A DNA stretch of 64,000 nucleotides from Acanthosoma haemorrhoidale (lineage: Eukaryota; Arthropoda; Insecta; Hemiptera; Acanthosomatidae): NCBI GenBank assembly GCA_930367205.1, contig OV884009.1, positions 89,859,189-89,923,188 of the forward strand, given 5' to 3'. How positions within the stretch are numbered: position 1 is the stretch's first letter; every line of letters begins with the position of its first letter. A program made the translations under genes and the position numbers. This document shows, in pieces, positions 57,700 through 64,000 of this stretch. The notes under the pieces were generated by a model that saw only the letters and a list, made by a program, of their open reading frames with translations, was not told the origin of the DNA and made no database searches.

Positions 57700-60480
57700 T
57701 TGAAGCGTTATAACCGAGAAATATAAGAAAACTTTATTCACAATTTACTTTACAATTCAGCTTGTTACTAGATTATTATTACATGTTCCGGTATCCTTTC
57801 CATGCTATATTGTATAGGCTATAACATGTATACACAAACAGTAGGAAACCTATAAAATAAAAAGCTACTTAGGAAAAAAAAAACCAACAAAAGTTTTATT
57901 TAAAAATTAAATAAAAACGTTCATGCCATCCATCACAGTGGTTTCCGATCAAGCAGTCAACATTCCAAGCGAGGAATTAAAACTTTATGTGGAAAAAGAA
58001 CAATATTTGAAATAAAGGCTTTAAATTTTGTTTCTTTCGTGTACAGGTGTATTTGTAACCGATTTAATGTTTGGCAAGAATTATTAATAGATACTTTGGG
58101 TTACAGGTAACATTATAACCAATTTTATATTTAACATAAATTCGTAATAAATACTTTCGTTTACAGAGAAACGCAATTGAGCCTTTGTTCAGAGAATAAA
58201 AACGTTACCTACATCAACTGATCATCCAGGTAGATACAATCTTATTCGGTGTGTATGTGGGTGTATTTGTTTCTATATATATTTAGTTTATAATTAATAT
58301 AAGCACATTTCTTTTTAAAAAATAATGCAAGGCGCTTGCAGTTGGTCCATGGATTAACTAGTATTATTTTTATTAACGGCCAGGAAAAAGTGGATTTTTT
58401 TTATCTACTAGTTTGAGGGTCCTAAAGTAGGAATTCCCGATTGCGATCTGGGGGTACACTTCCTCATTATTCAATCTTTTCATTCAGAAATTGTTTTTAG
58501 CCTTCCTATCTCATAAAAATTTGATACGGTATTGTTGCTGGTTCGAACACTATGAGTGGAACAAGGCCTGTAATTGTGTGGAGCTTATGGCGTTAACTAT
58601 GGCTTGTTAAGAGTTAGTGGCAGATAATCGATTGAACAAATCTATGTTTGTTTTACATTTGGTTTGTCTATTTTGTTGATTTGTTCCGAACCCTACCTGA
58701 ATAAGCTATTCGTACAACCCAGAGTCAGTGCTTGTCTTTGATACTCAATTTGATGATGATCTTTAGTGTAAGAACCCTTGGATTTTTAATTCAATTACTG
58801 TTTTTCACTATTCGGTTTTTTTTTTGTCAGAATTAAGAATTTGTAGAGAAAATATGTTTTGAATAAAATCTCTTTAATGAATAATATAAAGCGAAATTCA
58901 GATTTAATTAATTCATTTTTTAAAAATAGAAAATTTTTGTTCACGCGCCTTTGGATTAATTAGTATTATTACACCAGTTTATTACATGTATGATAAAAAT
59001 ATAATAAGGAACACGGTGTCAGGCCGTCACCGAACTTGTTTCTTAACCTTATCTTTGAAAGAGATAAGGTTTGGTCTATGATCCCGCGGACTGTCTGGTG
59101 ACCAACTGTCTGATTCCATAGCGAAGAAGGTGTGCACGATGGTCAGGAGAAGAGGTGTTGAGGTAGAGGTATTTGGTATTGAAATGACCACGAATTCACA
59201 CTAGGTATCAAAGGGTAGGCGAACCAGCCGGGTTGTGGTGCCACAGAAGTACCACTTTCTACTCCTTCCCAGAAACTACAGCATTCGATAGTTTCTTTCT
59301 TGCCACTTCGCCATTCCATCCTTACGTGCCTCCAATACCCTCTAGCTCCAAAGCTTCGTCTCATCCAGAACAGACGCTTGCTAGTTTGGGAAAGATTTTT
59401 TTCATTATGACATATTTTTATTTCATTGTTTACTATGTATGTATGTACAGATAGTTGATGGGCACTTTTCTTGGTTGTTATTATTGCATATTTAGCTCGT
59501 ATGTTGTTTTGCATGTATTAAGTTAATGCTTTTCATTTAATGTTGTACATTATTTTATTAACTTTTCATTTTTTTTTTTTTGTCGATGCATCCACGACTT
59601 TATTTACTGAATGTTTTTAAACAGTCTTTTATTATTTTTTTTTTATAATTTCTTATAGAGAAGTTCACATATTATTTTACTTTTTCATTTTTCTTTATGA
59701 GGTAATACTTCTTTTTGTTTGCCAGAAATAAATTCTCGATCAGTACGTTATTGTCATTCATGAGACAAAGTTTCCTGTCCCGGAATAATTTTTTTTTCTA
59801 TTCTACTACCTTCTTAAGTTACTGCGATTGGTAAAAGATAGCCTGGATGTTCTGTACGTTGAGGTTATTAGCTAGCATCACATGATGGATCGGAGAAGTA
59901 TTGATAGGCATAAAGTAGACAACCCCGATTTCATTGCGGTCTCAGAGAGAGCTAAAGGATTTGGAAGACACCTTTTCAATTGTATCGAAGAATGTACATA
60001 GCATTTTAACCACTTAGCAAGATAGTGTTTTCAAAAATTGCATAAAATGTAGGTACGCTACAGTACATATAATAAGCTATTTGTGAATAGATTCAAATTT
60101 GTTAGAATCTATATTATGTTTAAAAATTATAAAAATATAAAAGGGGTGTGCAGCTATCAGTAACTGCGGCAGGACCTTTTGGGACCTGAAACTGTAGTCT
60201 AGACCAACCTACTATACTAACATTACTGAACCTTATGGAATCAAATATTTCGAAGCACCTTACTTTTATTAACTTTTTTTTTGAGGATGCTATGGCAGAG
60301 GTCAAACATTTTAATACTGCTATTTATTTTAGTACATACTAATGTTTCTTAAAGGTACATTTCAGAATTTCGTTCACTGAGGAATATTGGTTACTTGTCC
60401 TTCTTAAGACTTATAGTCAAAAAAGTAAATATAGTTACTGTTATTATAATATACTTAATGCATACAATTTAGTTCAGGAT
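57700..60480. other. AT-rich stretch without recognisable genes
   Basis: The longest open frame (59143-59514, minus, 123 codons) covers a GC-richer patch at 59150-59380. It shows no recognisable domain, and the overlapping plus-strand frame is equally open. A 10-bp hairpin AACCTTATCTTTGAAAGAGA..AAGGTT lies at about 59045-59071. Nothing else is supportable. Confidence 0.4.
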
Positions 60481-60486
60481 GGTGAT

Positions 60487-61131
60487 GCCACTGATCCATG
60501 GATCAGTTAGAATTGAAAGAACTGTTGAGGTATTCCATTCAGTTTGAATGCAGACAGAGGCCAATAAAAGCAGGCACCTGTCGAACAATAGAGCGTCGGC
60601 ATGACGACCGGCAAGACTCGGCGGTTGGCGACTGGAGATCGATATGGCCGAGGTGGGGGGTTTCGTGCCGGCAGTAGCGGACCGACCGTCCTACAGGCTG
60701 CTCCTGGCTTTCAGGTAGGTTTGTCTGTATGCTTGTATGTATCATGTATCTGTACATACCTATCATGCATCTGTGTATATCCATGATGCGTCTACATCTG
60801 TGCGCGTGTGAGTCCTCAAGCAGAGTATCGGCCCAGCAGGAATTGGCACTACCTGCGGCCGGTAAGCCACGTCGCCAAAACCTGCACCAGCGATGACCAA
60901 TCGATTATCGAGGCTTATCCGGTCACTAGAGAGCCCTTTGGCACAAAGTCAAGCAGGAAGGGACATACTGACGTGGTGAACCGTCCTTCAGTTGGGCCAG
61001 GTCAGGCCTTTCCGTCTCTTTCTTCCAACTCCGATGACACATCGCAAGGAAACTGCTATACACGTACCGTTGTATCTAAGGACCAGGAGCCTCGTCATTT
61101 GTAATCGCTAGTTGATCCATAGATCAGTCGC
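60487..61131. repeat. GC-rich island bounded by near-palindromic 24-bp ends
   Basis: The left edge (60487-60510) is GCCACTGATCCATGGATCAG followed by TTAG. The reverse complement of the right edge (61108-61131) is GCGACTGATCTATGGATCAA followed by CTAG, so 20 of 24 positions match as inverted ends. The enclosed 0.64 kb is about half G+C, in clear contrast with the flanks. It includes a short CATGTATCTGTACATAC..ATCATGCATCTGT tract (60730-60800) and a 98-codon open frame at 60808-61104 (+) with no recognisable domain. The structure suggests a short mobile element of unknown class. Confidence 0.45.
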
Positions 61132-62209
61132 CTCAGAATTTTGATTGGGTTTTTCCAAAACCATAAACCCTAATGTTTTCACTTGGCTGTCTGTCTCTCT
61201 GAACACAAGATAACTATAGCCGCCTCAACAAAACTTGTTTAAGTGTCATTAATTAATTACTTAGGATAAAAAAAAAAATCTATTATTTAGAGTAGAGTAT
61301 AAAATTAATGATATTGACGTGTCAAATCTTTGGACTTTATTGACTAACAATAATAACAAAAATTCAAAAAAATTGTCATAAAAATTTTACTAACAATTTT
61401 TGTGCAGTTTCAAATCGAAGGATGGTGATGTTTTGTTTAGATGTTTTACTTCATGCTTTACTTTCATGTTTTACTTTAGGAAATTCTTAAAATGAAAACA
61501 ACCCCATGATAATAACAATTAAAGATCAATAATTAATCAAACAGTTGAAATACAAGTAAATGTTTTCCCATCATTATCAGAATTAATAAAATGCAAAACG
61601 TTTTTGTACCTTAGTTGACTAAAAGTACAGAAAGTCATTTTCGTTTTCACTGCTGAAATCCCACACGATTGAGTTTGATGCATCTTTGACTTATATCTTC
61701 AGTGTTCATTATAAAAAAAATGCAAATTTACAATTTATTTGGTATAAATGATAATATTGTCTGTTTAAAACGTTTGTATGCGTTCCTTTGGTTTGTAATG
61801 GATCGTGTAATGTGTTTAGTGTGTTGTGTGCCGTCAAAATATTTAGTACATTGTGTTATGATTTGTTTTATACGTCTAATCACTGTTGTTAACTGTGACA
61901 TTAAGTGATGGTCCCAGAGTTTTCAGGCATCGATATGTGCTGGGTGAAAGGGTGACCTGGAGTCTTTCTGAGGGCTATATTTTGATTTTAATTTTTAAAA
62001 CATCTTTTTTTCTTATGGCACCTTTTTTGAAGTACCTTCTAAAGCTATTAAATTTGAATTTATTTTTTCACTAACGTCTTATTCATTGGGAAAAATCAGA
62101 ACATTAAATATTGAATGGGTTCTAAGTTATGCTTTGTTAGAACTTTTTTAAAGAAACATTGAAGAAGACAACTCGAAAATAATTTCAAAGACAGTACAAA
62201 AATAATGTT
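61132..62209. other. AT-rich stretch without recognisable genes
   Basis: No supportable exon. Open frames at 61702-61908 and 61886-62074 have hydrophobic, Cys/Val-rich text without a known motif. Confidence 0.4.
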
Positions 62210-62990
62210 TTACAGCTAAAAATATACACCGCTTCTTCCTCCACTTTCTGAGTCAATTTTTATTTATCTTTATGATACCAGACCTAGATTTTTGACTGAA
62301 GCTAAGAATTGCATAGGCTGACGAGCATCGATGAGGAAGATGGGAATATCATTTAGGATTTTGAGGAGTTGTGAACCAGTAGCTTGGAGCTGACTAGGAG
62401 GGAAGGATAGGTAAGTTTAGGTGTCTTCGGAAGGAATGAGCAGCGATGGATAGATGTATGGAAGTCGTCGATATGAGCACAGAAACGTAATGGCGAAATA
62501 AATGAATCCTGAGCTACACCGGAAGACAATAAAAAGGGTTGAGCTGAAGGTTGATCGGTTATGAATCCTACCTGGGCGTGCTTAGAAATGAATGATTTAA
62601 ACCAGCTGACGGCTCTGTAAGAGGACACAAGTATTCGGAAATTAGGGATTAAATAGTCTTTCGAGGGGTTTGGAAAAGTTAGAGAGAATCCTTATAGTAC
62701 GATAATCTTTGTGGGAGGTGGGGAACAGTTGATCTTATCCAGGAAGAGGGAAATGTGGAGTTTCGGAGGGGAAAATAATAAATGTGATTCAATAGAGGAA
62801 GAATTGTAGGGGGAAAGATCTTAAGGAGCTTCCAGGAATGCCATGTGGACATGCCGAATTATGTTTTTGATTTTATAATTGAAGAATTGAGGCCGGAAGG
62901 AGAGATGTAAGAGAAAATGAAGTTGCCTGGGTGGAAATTACAAGTGGTGTTTTCTGGACTGGTGTTGCGATGAATTACCTTTAAAAAGGA
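62210..62990 (-). mobile_element. Non-LTR retrotransposon remnant (reverse transcriptase)
   Basis: The minus-strand order is LNHIYYFPLRNSTFPSSWIR (about 62785-62730; compare N.S.....FP..WK.A.V.P), then SYRAVSWFKSFISKHAQVGF (62625-62565; S..WF.S.LS.R.Q.V), SSGVAQDSFISPLRFCAHID then DFHTSI (62540-62460; SGVPQGS.L.PLLF..YINDL), and SVKNLGLVS (about 62310). All main reverse transcriptase blocks of a CR1/Jockey-like LINE are recognisable, with stops and substitutions. The 91-codon frame at 62353-62628 is its largest intact piece. Confidence 0.8.
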
Positions 62991-64000
62991 AAAGTTTGGG
63001 ATGGAAACAGAAAATGAGGGGATATTTGGTTCAAGCTAGGATTCGGAGACTGCTATTATATGATCATATGAAAGTTGTCAAGGAAAAATTGAAGGACTTT
63101 GCTGTGATGAGCTGGGAGAGATTGGGCGTTGACGTGACATGTGATCAGGACACTTCACATGAGGAAGAGATAGGACTCAAATACATACGAGACCAGGGAG
63201 CAATGAGTATATATAGCGAAATAGTATGTACCAATTTGAGCATAAAAAGAATACAATGTATGGTAAAAAAGAAAATAATACTAGAAAATAGAATATAAAA
63301 AGAATTAAAATAGTAAAATGCTCGGAGTTAAAGGCGAGAAGAGTGGTAAAAGGAACGGAGAATGAGAGCTCAGTTGGAGAAGGGGGTTCATCTTAAGACC
63401 GGATGTTACGCGAAAACGTCTTCCACCTTATTTATGAAGGTACTTGGAGACCATTGCCACGCCGACATCTGACCCTTCCACCAGCAAACCAGACTAATTT
63501 GACCTTACAGCACACATGTCGGTTCGTCGGGGACATGTCCTCACTCAAGTAGGTGTTAGCGTCGTCGTCACAGTTAAGTAGAAACTAAAAGTCGTCTTCT
63601 ACTCACAAGTAAAGTTATACAAAAATGATGTATGAGTAACGGTGAGTAACAGGATTTACCCATGACCGATCGTTATTTATTAGTCATAACTAAATATTTA
63701 CCATGTAAATAACTAATTAAGATTAGATAATGACCTATAAGGTATGTGTAACATAGCATAAGTCATAAGTTTTGTGCTCATTGCTTAATATACTTTGCCC
63801 AAACTGTGGGTCTTCTGTTATTTTATTTTAAAAATTGATTTCAGGAAATTTTAAATTTTATAATATGTTAGACAATAAACTTGGGGTCTCATAAAATAAA
63901 TGTTTTTATTGATATACCATCTTAAGTCGAAATTTCGTCTATTCAGGCATCACCAGGAATTTTTATTAATTTATGGTTGTACTTACCGAATACAATTGGA
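62991..64000. other. Window end without recognisable genes
   Basis: A purine-rich stretch (62990-63400) upstream of the LINE remnant may be part of the same element's 5' half on the minus strand. The 100-codon plus-strand frame at 62996-63298 has no recognisable domain. A GC-richer patch at 63400-63600 precedes AT-rich sequence to the end. Confidence 0.35.

Noticed and set aside
58540..58560. RNA polymerase III B box (GGTTCGAACAC)
   Set aside because: No A box at a suitable distance and no stem structure.
59143..59514. 123-codon minus-strand open frame, the longest in the window
   Set aside because: The opposite strand is also open over the same patch and no domain is visible; single open frames of this size are expected by chance.
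60808..61104. Host exon in the GC-rich island
   Set aside because: No domain or conserved splice context, and the palindromic borders favour a mobile element.

Overview
The window is eukaryotic nuclear DNA, most likely from an arthropod and probably an insect. It is AT-rich, with host exons separated by long introns (GT..AG boundaries) and many decayed transposable elements. I see no bacterial features: no operons, ribosome-binding sites or CRISPR. The taxon is inferred from the Idh3g protein, whose wording ([22 protein letters not shown]) resembles what I remember of the fly gamma subunit more than the vertebrate one, and from the repeat types. It is not proven.

Two host genes are recognisable. 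(1) At 1471-1600 (+) lies the last coding exon of an FBXO11 orthologue, carrying the end of its UBR-type zinc finger; the rest of the gene lies before the window. (2) A complete gene for a regulatory (gamma-type) subunit of mitochondrial NAD-dependent isocitrate dehydrogenase lies on the minus strand, in nine coding exons between 52596 (ATG) and 34794 (stop). All eight introns begin GT and end AG, all phases agree, and the joined reading frame is 395 codons. The two genes are convergent, about 33 kb apart.

Almost everything else that can be identified is repeat-derived. Remnants of non-LTR retrotransposons (endonuclease, reverse transcriptase, RNase H or C-terminal pieces of several families, all broken) lie at about 3.4, 6.1, 7.4-8.3, 18.1, 18.9-21.0, 35.2, 39.1, 41.9, 44.8 and 62.2 kb. 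DNA transposon remnants are a pogo/Tigger pseudogene (32.7-33.9 kb), a mariner transposase fragment (55.6-56.0 kb) and a 91-bp miniature mariner with both inverted ends (28.5 kb). A solo LTR with intact ends and a 5-bp target duplication lies at 14640-15261. There are two tRNA-derived SINE-like elements in Idh3g introns, a 34-bp minisatellite, an older 240-270-bp tandem repeat split by a LINE, and two long inverted repeats.

Idh3g introns 2, 4, 5, 7 and 8 carry these insertions in both orientations, which explains the 17.8-kb gene length. Candidates for something less routine are an 82-bp perfect inverted repeat pair in otherwise decayed sequence, a 29-bp near-perfect hairpin in Idh3g intron 5, a GC-rich island bounded by palindromes at 60.5-61.1 kb, and two neighbouring unrecognised open frames at 10.8-11.6 kb. 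I found no clear new multi-gene system.
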